Part shown: positions 33,020-44,207 of the stretch, piece by piece
Layout: the number at the start of each line of letters is the position of its first letter
Position numbering within the stretch: the stretch's first letter is position 1
Source: CAJBLF01 sp964504915
GTDB taxonomy: Bacteria > Patescibacteriota > Gracilibacteria > Absconditabacterales > Absconditicoccaceae
Length of the DNA: 64,000 nt
NCBI GenBank assembly: GCA_964504915.1
Contig: CAZDFH010000007.1
Location: 1-64,000, forward strand
Direction of reading: 5' to 3'
The notes under the pieces: generated by a model
Seen by the model: the letters and a program-made list of their open reading frames with translations, nothing else
What the model was told of the DNA's origin: nothing
Databases searched by the model: none
Made by a program: the position numbers and the translations under genes

Positions 33020-33337
33020 ATGATGGTTAGTCTCAAAGATTCACTTAGAAAAACTATTGCCCATAAGCATTGGGGGAAAAATATGATATGAGCTGTTGCT
33101 TTCCATGAAGTGAAGGCGTATTTTAGTGGAAGGTTGAAAGTGGTCTGCGATACATTCGGTGAAGATAAGCTCAACCTTGAATGACATGTCAGATTTAATA
33201 AACTTTTTCTCAAGACGTCTGATCCGCAGATTAAGATAGATATTTTTCAGCAGAAACCAAAAATCTTGGTCCGTGTAAACTCAGCGATTGCTAAGCTTGG
33301 CTACACGACCAAGATTGTGGATATTATAGTGAAATAG
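33020..33337 (+). CDS. Small conserved-looking protein, source of the duplicated 3' end
   Basis: 105 aa. Basic, mixed alpha/beta, no membrane segment. It contains KHWGKNMIGAVAFHEVKAYF, KIDIFQQKPKILVRVNSAI and a C-terminus GYTTKIVDIIVK. The length and C-terminal pattern faintly recall DUF721/DciA-like proteins, but I would not assign it. Three Gly are TGA. Its last 76 bp before the final codons are repeated at 41987-42062, on the far side of four unusual genes. Confidence 0.65.
33252..33327 (+). repeat. 76-bp direct repeat, left copy
   Basis: Lies inside the 3' end of the 105-aa gene. It is 73/76 identical to 41987-42062. Within it, CTTGGTCCGTGT (33265-33276) and ACACGACCAAG (33303-33313) form an inverted repeat. 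This has the form of a gene-end attachment site, but no recombinase gene is visible. Confidence 0.85.
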
Positions 33338-33384
33338 AGTGCTTTTTTGCCTGCTTCTAGATCTGTGTTATATATATTATGCCA

Positions 33385-33412
33385 TTGACATTTGTATACT
33401 AATCAGTATATT
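33385..33412 (+). promoter_or_regulatory. Promoter of the four-gene island
   Basis: Perfect TTGACA (33385-33390), a 16-bp spacer and TATATT (33407-33412), 37 bp before the ATG. It lies inside the repeat-bounded segment, so the island carries its own promoter. Confidence 0.7.
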
Positions 33413-33449
33413 ATTTTTGTTATTTTTATGGCTTTGATCATAAAAACAG

Positions 33450-36400
33450 ATGGCTGAAAATTTTGAGAAAATTATGGATCTTCCATTTATTAGATGATTG
33501 GTCGCTGATCCGTATGGCACCTCTGACAAAGCGAGAAAGTTTATCCGTGAGTTGCCAGATAAATTAGACAATTCTCAAGTTGTCGAGTGATTAAACAAAT
33601 TATGAAATACCAATGAACAAATAGCTAAGTGAATTTCTGATATTGTGCTTAGTGGACAAAGATGATACCAAGATATCTGATCTGGGTTACAGGATTTTTC
33701 TTCGTCTATGAATTCTTCCATGGGTGATATGGCACGAGAAATTGAATCAGGAATGAGTGACCTATCGAGTGCGATGGAAGCTGCTTATGGAAGTAAATTA
33801 CCTCAAGGGAAGACGATGTTGGAGCTTTGACAAGAATTGAGTTTTCATTGAAAAAGGACTTTGATTGCACTGGCTGCACATGGATGAGTGAGTGAATATC
33901 AATTAGAGAAAGTCTTTCATCCGAATTTTGTTTCTTATTTGAATCAATGATATTCTTCATCTCAGGTTTCTAGTATTCAGTCTAATCTTTTGCATAATAT
34001 GTATACTCTGAGAGAGGCTCAATCACAATTGGGGAAAAAACAAACACTCTTGAGACAACAAAGTAAGGCATGTAATGAATCCGATTTAGATAGAAGCAAT
34101 GAATTGTATGGTATGGCAGAAGAGCTAGGGTCTCAGGTAGATACTCTAAACGATAAGGCTAGACAGATCCAGCAGCAGTTATTATCCCATGAAGAAATTC
34201 AATTATTGGATGTAGCTTGTGTTGCTAGAGGGAAAAGTCTAGAGGAGCTGGTTAACAGTGGAATCGTTCGTCCAAAAAGTTTAGAGTTGCTTATTAGAAG
34301 CCGTCAAGTGGATGGTAATATGTCAGCCGAGTTCGCTCGTATGATAGTAAAAAATAAAGATTGACTTATAAAACCACTTGTACAATTGGATGGTATGGCA
34401 GGTATCTTGCAAGAGACGAGAATTAGTAGAAGGATAGGGAATAGGTGAATTTTACAAAGAGAAGAAATAAAGGATAAACTTGATATTATAGACGATTCTG
34501 TGGTTGATTGATTTGATAAAGTTGTTGATGGTATCTCGTATATGTCTGATACGCTTTCCGATTGATTTAGTACGGCAAATCGTAAGTTGGAAAGTATCGA
34601 TTCTTCTGTCAAGGATGTGCATGCTTCTGTCAAAAGAGTTGGCGAAGTATCCTATGGCATAGCACTACCCGTAGAAAAGAAATTACAGGTACTGATGGAA
34701 GATATGGGAACTGCATGAAAGAAAACTTTCTTAGCTCTCTATGCTAAAGGGCTTGTGAATAATGTCGATGCTGGCGTCTTGAATTCTATTTTTACTCCTG
34801 TGTTTGTGGATAACTTACATGCTTGAATAAGCTCTGCAGAAGCTAAGAAATTGCAGAATCAGAAGAAAACAAAACTCTGAACATTGCAAAATAAACTCCT
34901 CTTGCCTAAGAATCAAAAAGGCCCTGCTCATCAACAAATACAGAATGAAATATCAGAGATAGAGCAGTCGATGATGTCTCAAGATGAGATGGAATTATTA
35001 GATCTTTATAGAGATGCTCAAAGTGCGACTGATATACAAGATCTGGTTCATGAATGATTCCTTGATGATACCTCTTTGGAACTTTTGGTCAGACATCAAA
35101 AAGTGGATGGTGACTCTTCACTTGATCTTTCTCGTATGATGAGGGTAGATGAAAATGGAGTGATGCCTAGATTTGATTTGGATGGTGACGTAGGTAGACA
35201 TTGACAACTCAGAGCTCAGACCATTCAGTGAAATATCGCGCTGAGGCAGAGATGAATAATGATTAAAGAATTAGAAAATATATGAGAATATATTCAGGAA
35301 ACTAATTTGTGAATCGATTATGTGAATTCTAATCTAGAATCTATTGGCAATCAACTGGATTCAACAAATGGATATCTTTACGATATTCTTGATGCTAATT
35401 ACGAAACTAATGCTCTTTTAGGAGAATCTAATTCATTATTAGAAAAGGGAAACGTCCTTACTGTCAAATCAAATCTTCTTTTGAGTAAATCTAATTCGCT
35501 TGCTATCCAGTGAAATGCTTTGTTGGCAGATAGCAATGCACTTGCCCAAATAACTAATCATTTGCTTGTCGGTCTTAACGAACAAGTGGCACGTACTGGG
35601 GAGCAGATTATCAATGTCCTAGAACATGTAGGAGGAATCCTCGTTTCTTGATTTGGAGCAGTAATCGATGTCTTGAATACTATCGAAATAACTGGACAAG
35701 AAATTTTAGGTGAACTATATAAGCAGTCAGAATTATTATCTCATATTGATAAAAAACTTGGCAGACCCTTGGATACTCAAGCCAATGAATGTTTCATCTA
35801 TGGCATGGAAATGTTGTGAGTTGCAAAGCAACAACCTACTAAAGAAGATCGATCTGCCGCATTGGAGAGTTTTGAAAAGTGAATACAACTCAGGAATACT
35901 CATCTTCTCAATCTGTACGGTGCAGGTACTGCATTAAAACATCTCAATAAGGACAAATGAGCGGCTAATTATCTGCATAGAGCGTATAAAATTGCTACTA
36001 AAGCTGATGATACACTATTATCCAAAAATATCGCTATGGATCTGGCTAAGATATATACGAAGCATCTTAAACTAAAAGAAGCTAAAACTTGGCTGGATGA
36101 AGTAATCGTTCGTGATGCTTCCTGTATAGAAGCGTTTCTATTGAAAGCAAGGATTACTAATCTTCTTGGTCAAAAAGAGGAATTTGAAGTATTGCTTAAT
36201 ATACTTTATCATAAAATTGTGGTCTGAGGAGAACAATTTGCCTTATCTACTGACTACGAAGATGTCCTACAATATATATACAAACCAGCTACGGATCTTG
36301 TAGATCAATGTATACAGACATGAGTACTTACTAAATTGCTTGATATCTTACCCAATCTTCAGTCCATCTGACATATGGAAGCTATAAAAACAATAGTTGC

Positions 36401-36779
36401 CCACGTCCTATTCCATTATCCTCAAAAATTATTGCATACATGAGTTGATGTGCGTAATTTGATATATACACATAAAGATTATTTTCTTCCTTTCTATCAA
36501 AACTATGTCAATCAAACATTTGTGGGGTGAACATCTACGCATTTCTTTGCTCTTGCATATCTCTGACATTGAAGTATTGACGCCGATATTCTTGATTGTC
36601 TTATCGATACGTGATTAGCTTATGATTTGGATTATATCGCATTGCAAAATTCTTCTGCGGCAGAGCAGAGAGACGCTCACAAAAAAAATCTTCAGGATAA
36701 AATATATACATTATGATCTTCTGCAAAATATATGTTGAGAGATTATCTCAAAAATCGTCAGGATTCGCCATTGATTTAG
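33450..36779 (+). CDS. 1109-aa coiled-coil/TPR-like protein, unknown function
   Basis: One frame, with more than 40 TGA=Gly codons. The first 560 residues contain a duplicated unit. Copy one (about 110-290) has KRTLIALAAHG, LLSHEEIQLLDVACVARG and IRSRQVDGNMSAEFARM. Copy two (about 420-570) has KKTFLALYAKG, MMSQDEMELLDLYRDAQ and VRHQKVDGDSSLDLSRM. A long coiled coil with repeating SNSLL/SNALL units follows (about 600-720). Helical repeats of TPR type follow (about 780-930: AALESFEKGI, ALKHLNKDKGAANYLHRAY, KEAKTWLDEV). No signal peptide or catalytic motif is seen. It is the first gene of the repeat-bounded island. Confidence 0.78.
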
Positions 36780-36799
36780 TTTTTTATCTTTTCGCATTC

Positions 36800-38668
36800 A
36801 TGCCTACTAGTGCTTTTGACCAGACCCAAACAAATGCTAAACGAATTGCTCCTGATAAGGTTCAAATAGATTTAGCAGTACAGACAAAGCCAAATATGGA
36901 CTTCCTTTTTTATGTTGATGGAGCACTTATCCAAAATATGATGTCAGATGGGGAGTGACGTATTAAAGAAACTGTTGTCGTATCCCATACTGGGAATCAA
37001 TCCATTCTTGTTACACTGAGTAATGTAATCCAGTGAGTAAATGATGAAATAATGTCTGAATTAAACGTTGTAGATGAAAGAATCGAGGCTCTGAAATCTG
37101 TGAGTATTAATGGATTGAATCTATCGAGTCCACAGTGTCATGCATATATAGACGACTATGAAGTCGTGATGACTGCAGTGAGGCAAAATGGTTTGGCTTT
37201 GCAGTTTGCTTCTCCTATCCTGAGGAATAATCGTGATATTGTAATGGAAGCAATGAAACAGAATTGATCTGCTTTTGAATATACACGATTTAGGAATGAT
37301 TACGATATTGTAATGATGGCAGTAAAAAAATGTGGATCATTTTTGGCTGGTGCAAAAGATTTACAGAATAATTATGATATTGTCATGGCTGCAGTGAAGC
37401 AGGATGGCACAGCATTGCATTGGGCTTCAGACAGCTTGAAAGATAATTATGATATTGTCATGGCTGCAGTGAAACAACGCAATACTTTTAGTGCACATAC
37501 ATTTAAACAGGCTTCAGATAGATTAAAAAAAGATTTTTCCATATTTAGTGTTGTACTGGAATCAAAATGTCGTTTGCCTAGCAGGAGATGTTTCCATGAA
37601 CTTATAGAGGAAATTTATGAATCTAAGTACAAATGTCCTTTTCGTGATTTTATCTACTGTGTGGATGATTATACTTTATGATCATCGAACGAATATAATA
37701 ATAATAAGTTCTTGGTATTACTCTGTGTGTCATGGGAAAATAATATGGAACATAGAAATAGACATGCTAGAGCTTCTTATCTTAAAGACATATATTCTAA
37801 GATTTCTCCAAATTTACAGTTAGATAATGATGTCTTAGATATGATGATTCTTACTCTGAATAATAAAGAATTATTGAAAGATGTCCCTGTCCAAGTAAAA
37901 AAAGATGAAGCATTTATAATGCAGTGTATTCAAAAATTTGGGTATGATCAGATACAGGAGTATTTACCAGCAGAGACCAAAAAACTTCCTAAAGTGAAAC
38001 CACTTAAAGAGGCATCTGATGCTAAATTGCATTTACAATTTCATAATGATATGATCAGAGTAACAAAGAATGGGATGAGCTTATTGTCTCTTTCTGAAGG
38101 CTCAAAAAATAACTATGACATTGTCATGGCCGCAGTTATTCAAAATGGGCATTCTCTTCAATATGCTTCTAGTAAGTTAAAAGATAATTATAATATTGTG
38201 CTTACTGCAATTACCCAAGATGGGAGTTCTTTCCAATATGCTTCTAATAGATTAAAAAATAATCTCGACATGTTTAATCGTGCTGTTGAAATCTTTTCTA
38301 GTGCATATTCTGATGCTTCTGGAAAGTTGAAACAAGATTATATATATTGTGTAAAAAATGTGACACTGATCGCAGACGGTCATGATGGTACTGAATTCAC
38401 TGATAATAAGCGACTGGCATTGCATTGTTTGGTATCTAAAAATATTTATGCTCAAGTATCTCTAAGATTACAACAAGACCCAGATGTCTTGTTCGCCGCG
38501 ATGAGGTATAATGAAAATTTATTTCGAAGGATTCCAGAGGCTTTACGAAATGATGAAAGTTTTGTAGCCCGTTGTGTGAAAACATATTCGGAGCTTCCTT
38601 ACCGTCATCTCTCCGAATATATGAAACATCTTCCAGAGATGAAGCTTATTTTGTCACAAACAAAATAA
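36800..38668 (+). CDS. Paralogue 1: shared N-domain plus seven DUF4116-type repeats
   Basis: 622 aa. The first 95 residues hold a beta-rich domain shared with the next two genes (TNAKRIAPDKVQIDL, PNMDFLFYVDGALIQN, IKETVVV). About seven DUF4116-type helical repeats follow, five at about 110-240 and two at 430-490, of the form NNYDIVMAAVKQDGTALHWAS. A further related C-terminal part contains NIYAQVSLRLQQDPDVLFAAM. DUF4116 has no established function. A start 87 bp upstream would overlap the previous gene. I chose the ATG before PTSAFDQ, 20 bp after the preceding stop. Confidence 0.78.
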
Positions 38669-38692
38669 TTATTTATTTATTTAATTATAATC

Positions 38693-40252
38693 ATGTCTAT
38701 CAAATCAATCATTATCGATAATAAACAAACTACTGCAAAGAGAGTGGCGCCTGATAAGGTGCAACTTGATCTTGTGGCTTTGCCTTTGGATGAGCAGAAT
38801 AATACAGGTCCAAATATGGATTTTCGTTTGTACGTCAATGGGATGCTTTTGCAGAATATACAATCGAATACAGAAGGCTGTATCAAAGAATCGATAACTA
38901 TCGACAATGTGGATAGTGAACAAATAACTATTAAGATACAGAATCTAGCTGAAGGAGTCAAAAGTGATATAAAGTGTATTATGATACAAAACAATGATAT
39001 CTTCGCTGTGAAAAATCCTATAGAAGCAAAGAAGATTGAAATAAAAACAGGGTCTGAAATAGATACAACTGCACACAAACTCTATAGTTTACACCAAAGT
39101 ACTTTTGCCGATTTCATTTTAATCGATACTTATTTTAAGAATATTGTGAGTCAGGAGAATAAACATGATATGGTGTTTATTAACCAAGAGTTTGATAAAA
39201 TCCAACAAATAGCTCAACTTAAATTCTGTTTAAATACAGCAAAAGAACTGGAATTTTATTCGGAATATAAAGATCAAATAGAAAAGATTATCTCGTATGG
39301 GAAAACTAAAATGACTATTTATGAAGTAAATACTGTACTAGAAGAGGTTCAAAATATAATAAATAATCATAATCTCAATATTGGTAACTTGAGGAATCGT
39401 AAACAACAATTATTCGATAAAGAAAAAGAGGTAGCTAATCAGATAAGAATACAAAATGAAGAAACGGAGAAGAGTAAGAAAGAAGAATTAAAAAAAACAT
39501 ATATTATGCAACTTAAACTCGATCCTTCTAAAATAACTTCTTTGGAACTGCGAGCTAAAGATGATAAAGAGATAGTAAAATATGCTTTGGAGCAAGATGG
39601 GCTATCCCTCCGATATGCTGGTGACCAAATAAAGAAGGATAAAGATATCATAATGATAGCACTACGTCAAAATCCAAATGCTTTCCAATTTATTGCCGAT
39701 AGTTTAAAAATAGATGAAGATTTTGTTATACAGTGTATCAAAAATTTCAAGACTGATATTCTGCCACATCTTCCCAATTATGTTAAAAATCTTCCCAGGA
39801 TAAAAAAAGAAATTTCTTGTATAGAAACTGCTAAACACAGAGTATCTCAAAAAGAGGAGATGCTTTTTTATGTTTCTAGCATTAAATGAATAGATGAGAA
39901 AATATTAACTTTTATTGATGACTTACATAGATTACAAAAATTATCTATACTATATTTAAAATTTGCTACAGTGACTGAGGGTATCGCTGAGAATAAATCG
40001 CATAAAGTTGATAAATGTGGTAATGGTGAAATAAATATTTTATTGAAATCCATACTGACGTTAAAAAATTATTCGTGAAATGATATATCAGATTGGATAA
40101 AAAAACCCTATTCGGATAAAAAACATCATATTGATATGCTCTATAATGATGATTATCCTCGTCTCAACCAATTGCAATGTCGCCATGATGACCTTTTACA
40201 AGAAAAAGAAAGATTTTTGGAAGACATTAAAGAATTAAAAAAATCAAAATAA
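38693..40252 (+). CDS. Paralogue 2: shared N-domain, coiled coil, two DUF4116-type repeats
   Basis: 519 aa. The N-domain (1-110) begins MSIKSIIIDNKQTTAKRVAP and is very similar to the next gene at both DNA and protein level. A helical region (about 120-290) has YSLHQSTFADFILIDTYF and a charged coiled coil. Two repeats DKEIVKYALEQDGLSLRYAG and DKDIIMIALRQNPNAFQFIA (about 290-340) follow. The C-terminus is coiled coil. Only a few TGA codons occur. It lies 24 bp after paralogue 1. Function unknown. Confidence 0.78.
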
Positions 40253-40275
40253 CTTTATTTTCATCAATTATGATT

Positions 40276-41988
40276 ATGCCTATCACATCAATCATTATCG
40301 ATAATACACAAACTACTGCAAAGAGAGTAGCACCTGATAAGGTGCAACTTGATCTCGTGGCTTTGCCTCTGGATGAGCAGAATAATACAGAACCTAATTT
40401 GGGTATTCGTCTCTACGTGAATGGACAGCTTTTACAAGACTTACAGTCTGGTCTTGATGGACGTTTGGTCGGGTCTGTGGTCGTGAGTGATACTAATTCC
40501 GAACACCTTACTCTTGAGCTGGAAGATATCGTGCAAGGGATAAGAAGTAAGATAAAATATGTAATGATAGAGGCTATTGTAATTCCCGAGGCAGATCCAG
40601 AGCCTGTTGTAGTTGATGAACCTCCACAGCCAACCGTAAATGTTAGTTTGCAGAATCTTTATACGCTTCATAAAGAAGCTTTTAGTGAGTTCACATTGAT
40701 TGATGCTTATTTTCAGGAAATTATTAAACCAGAAAATGGCCATGATGAGCAATTTATTAGGGATGAATTTAATAAAATGAGTGTGATTGCCGATCTAAAA
40801 TATCATATAAAGAAAGCTGAAGACCTGGAATTTTATGATACATATAAGGAACAATTAACTAAAAAGATTACTTATTGTAAACAAGAAATGACCATCTATG
40901 AGCTGCCTATTATCCTCAAAGAAATCCAAAGTATTATAAAAGAACATGATGCACGTATTCTTACTTTGAGGCAAGACAAAAAATCTGCAGAAGATAAAGA
41001 AGCTCAGGCGAGACAGCAAATAGCTGATAAGGAGAAAAAGGCTCAAGAAAAACAAGCAGAAAGGGCACAGAAAAAGCCAATGTATATCGCCCAACTTAAA
41101 GCTAATCCTTATGTGATATCCTCTTTAGAGGAACGAGCCAAAGACGATAAAGAAATTGTGCAATCTGTTTTGTGACAAGAGGGGACGTTGCTGCGTTACG
41201 CAGGGGATACAGTAAAATCTGATAGGGAGTCTGTAATGATGGCTTTGCAACAAAATACTAATGCTTTCTCATGTGCTTCTACTATACTTACTACAGATGA
41301 AGATTTTGTTTTTGATTGTTTACATAAATTTTGAGAGCCTATACTTCATCAATTGCCAGCTTATATTCGTGGTGTGGGTAAAGTGAAGCGTTGGATTGAT
41401 GCGTATACTACTAAAAAACAGGATCTCACTACTAGAAGGCAAATGATTTATTCTGCTTTGCAAGAGCTAGGTCCTTTGAACGGAGACATACGTTTTTTAC
41501 AATCAGATGTGCAAAGTGCTCAGAAAAAAGTCGATGCTTTCCCAAACCTTTCTTCTCTTCTGTCTCAACTTAAAACACTTCTACAACAGATAGAATCTTC
41601 ACATAAGGAGTCTCAATCTCTTAGTCGTCAGAATGAGACAATCTTTAATGCAAATTCTCTTAATAAGAAAATGCAAAATGTCCATAACAACCTGTCAAGT
41701 TACGAAAGCCAATGGAGTGCTATATGTGCAGAAATAAAAAAAACACCGATATATGTGGATGTTTCTAGTCTAAACAGATACTATTGAGCTTCTCCATTAT
41801 TGGATCCTAATTATGTCCCAAATCTAGAAAAGCAGTGTAAGGATGGCTTGTTGTGGGCTCAAAAAAAGCTCAATGAACATACTGCCAAAATAAATGCAAT
41901 TAAGGCTAAAATATGAGATGTGGATGAGCAAGAATTAGCTCGTTTGGACCAAGACTTAAATCAACTCTATAAAACCATCACGATCTAG
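40276..41988 (+). CDS. Paralogue 3: shared N-domain, coiled coil, two DUF4116-type repeats
   Basis: 570 aa, same architecture as paralogue 2: N-domain (PNLGIRLYVNGQLLQDLQSG), an acidic Pro linker PEADPEPVVVDEPPQP, YTLHKEAFSEFTLIDAYF, Lys/Gln-rich coiled coil, DKEIVQSVLGQEGTLLRYAG and DRESVMMALQQNTNAF, and a long coiled-coil tail. An ATG two codons upstream (40270) is possible. I use the one that aligns with paralogue 2. The TAG stop overlaps the first base pairs of the right 76-bp repeat. Confidence 0.78.
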
Positions 41989-42062
41989 AAACCAAAACTC
42001 TTGGTCCGTGTCAACTCAGCTATTGCTAAGCTTGGCTACACGACCAAGATTGTGGATATTAT
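41987..42062 (+). repeat. 76-bp direct repeat, right copy
   Basis: Differs from 33252-33327 at three positions. Read in the frame of the source gene, one changes Ile to Leu and two are third-position silent changes. It begins in the stop codon of paralogue 3 and ends in the stop codon of the convergent minus-strand cluster. CTTGGTCCGTGT (42000-42011) and ACACGACCAAG (42038-42048) could form a hairpin between the two convergent units. Confidence 0.85.
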
Positions 42063-44185
42063 TTCGAAGTCACTTTACGTAATGATTTTTGTCGTAGATT
42101 GTCAACAGTAGTTCGTGGGGCACCAGCAATTTCTTGATATCTTATACCGCCTTCTATAAGTTCATATCTTTTGAAGAGATTATTACGTTCCAATGCCCAC
42201 ACACCTGGTGCTGTTTCTTTGAGTAATGCATAAAATTGGCTTCAGTTTCTTTCTTTGACGATGCAATAGTGTATATTTCCCACCTGTATTCTTTCGACTT
42301 TGGGATCGAGAATTGCATTTCCTCCTATCCTTAAGTCATTTGGATCAATCTGTACTTGATTTGCCACCGGGATATATGCGTTTGCATAAGCGCCATAGAA
42401 TCTGATAACTATACCATCTTTCAAACTTCATTCTACTTTCACGTTATCTAACCCCCTGTCTCTCAATTTAGCATTAATGATGTCTTTGTTCGCGTCAAAC
42501 GGTATCTTTTCTGTCGTATTCCCATTGAAACTAAGTGTATATGTGCCTCTGTCTGGTATAAGACCCCCTAGAGTGATTTTTTGTTCTTGCTTTATATCAA
42601 TATCTGTTCCGTTGGGTATGGCTGGTGCTAATACTATTCCTCATGACTGCAATCTCTTGGTGTCTATAGTTACTTTTTCATTATTGTATTTGTTGGCATA
42701 GATGCCAATAAATTTGATAGTAATCCCTGCAAGCAAATCTCCTACGACCTGAATATCTCCAAGTTCTGCATTCCTCAATGCATCATTTATGACTCAAACG
42801 GTGGCATTGTATGCTATAGGTAGGGTTTTATTGCCCGCAAAGGCGAGTGTATATGTACCTTTGTCTGGAGGGGTGCCACCAGGTAGTGTGATTGCCTGTT
42901 CATGGTTAGTGACAGTATCTTCTACACTTGCATTCCTAGTAATAGCAACTCATGCTTGAGTTAGTGTCGATGTATCTATGGTCATTGGAGCTTGATACTT
43001 ATTCATATAGGCACCAGCAAATGTGAATTCTATTCCTGTCAATAAGTCTCCTGTCGCATTTACTCCTGCAGGTACACCGGTTGCTATCATTAATGCATTG
43101 GTTATAGTTGCTGCGTCAGCGTTATGAGCTAGCGGTGTTGTAGTATGACCACTAAATGTCAAAGTATAATTCCCTCCATCTGGAACTACCCCAGCAGGCA
43201 ATGTAATTTTTTGTTTTTGATTTACTAGCAAATCTTCTACTATTGCTGGTGCAATGCCGACTCATCAGGTAGTGAGTTCCGCTGAATTTACAATAATGGT
43301 CGGCTGATGATCATCTGCGTACTGTCCAGTGAATAATATAGTAATGCCTGTATTTGTTGTCATACTTCCTGTTGCCTGTAATTCTTCCAGTTGTGCTGCT
43401 TTGAGAATAGTATTAATTTCGACTGTATTGGCATCATGAGGTATAGGTCCTGTGGTAATCCCATTGAATGAGAGTGTATAGTACCCTCCAGTTGGACGAT
43501 TGCCGACTACTTTGATGAGTTGTTTTTGATCAATCATCCTTTCTTTGCTATCTATATCAGCCGGTGTTAAACCGATTCATCATTTAGTTAATAGCTTAGT
43601 ATTTATTTTCGGCTTTTCCTGATGAGTGTATGCATATTTACCATCAAATTTGATAGTTATTCATCCGCCTATAGTACCCGTAGCCTTTAGGTCACTTAGA
43701 CTTTTTGGTTTCGCGTTGTTCAACGCGGTTTGTATAGCTAGCTGAGGAGCGTTCCATGGTATGGGATCTGTTTTATTCCCATCGAATTCTATGGTAAACG
43801 TTCCATGGTCAGGCAGATTAGCGGCATCTCGTTTGATTGTGTACTTTTCTTTTACTCTTATCCCCTTTTCAAAATCTTTATCGATGTCAAAATATTCGAT
43901 GGTATCTGTTGTATACGTTCCAGTGAATAACCTTTTGCGTATTGCTGTGGGGATTGTTCTTGAGAACTGTTCTAACCTACCAGCCGAATCATATTTAGCC
44001 ACCGTATTTGCATTTCGATTCCAGGCAATATTTTTTGGACATTGCAATAAATCTCTAATCTCTGGAGTGTTCTTTAATCAGATTGCATTATCGAATGTTC
44101 TCAAAATTCCACGTGGGTTAGACTCCTGTGTGTGTCCGTCAAATCCTGTGACTCATTCATTTTTTCTTTTTGTAAGTCGTGACAT
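42059..44185 (-). CDS. 708-aa protein with five phage/surface-type beta repeats
   Basis: Five tandem units of about 95 residues (about 115-210, 217-310, 319-412, 415-505 and 520-620) share the pattern GxYTLxFxGxxTxPIxxNA, then xxGIxIxFxGxYA, then a short IDTxxLT. This resembles a repeat I know from phage tail/virion proteins and large bacterial surface proteins. A mixed N-domain (1-110) and a C-domain with VERIQVGNIHYCIVKERNG flank the repeats. No signal peptide is visible. It is the last gene of a five-gene minus-strand cluster, 22 bp after the 1266-aa gene. Confidence 0.75.
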
Positions 44186-44207
44186 ATGTATAATGAGGAA
44201 ATAAATA

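Noticed and set aside
33450..41988. Known defence system or phage
   Set aside because: No integrase, capsid, terminase, nuclease or toxin motif can be seen in these four genes. The island call rests on the flanking repeat only.
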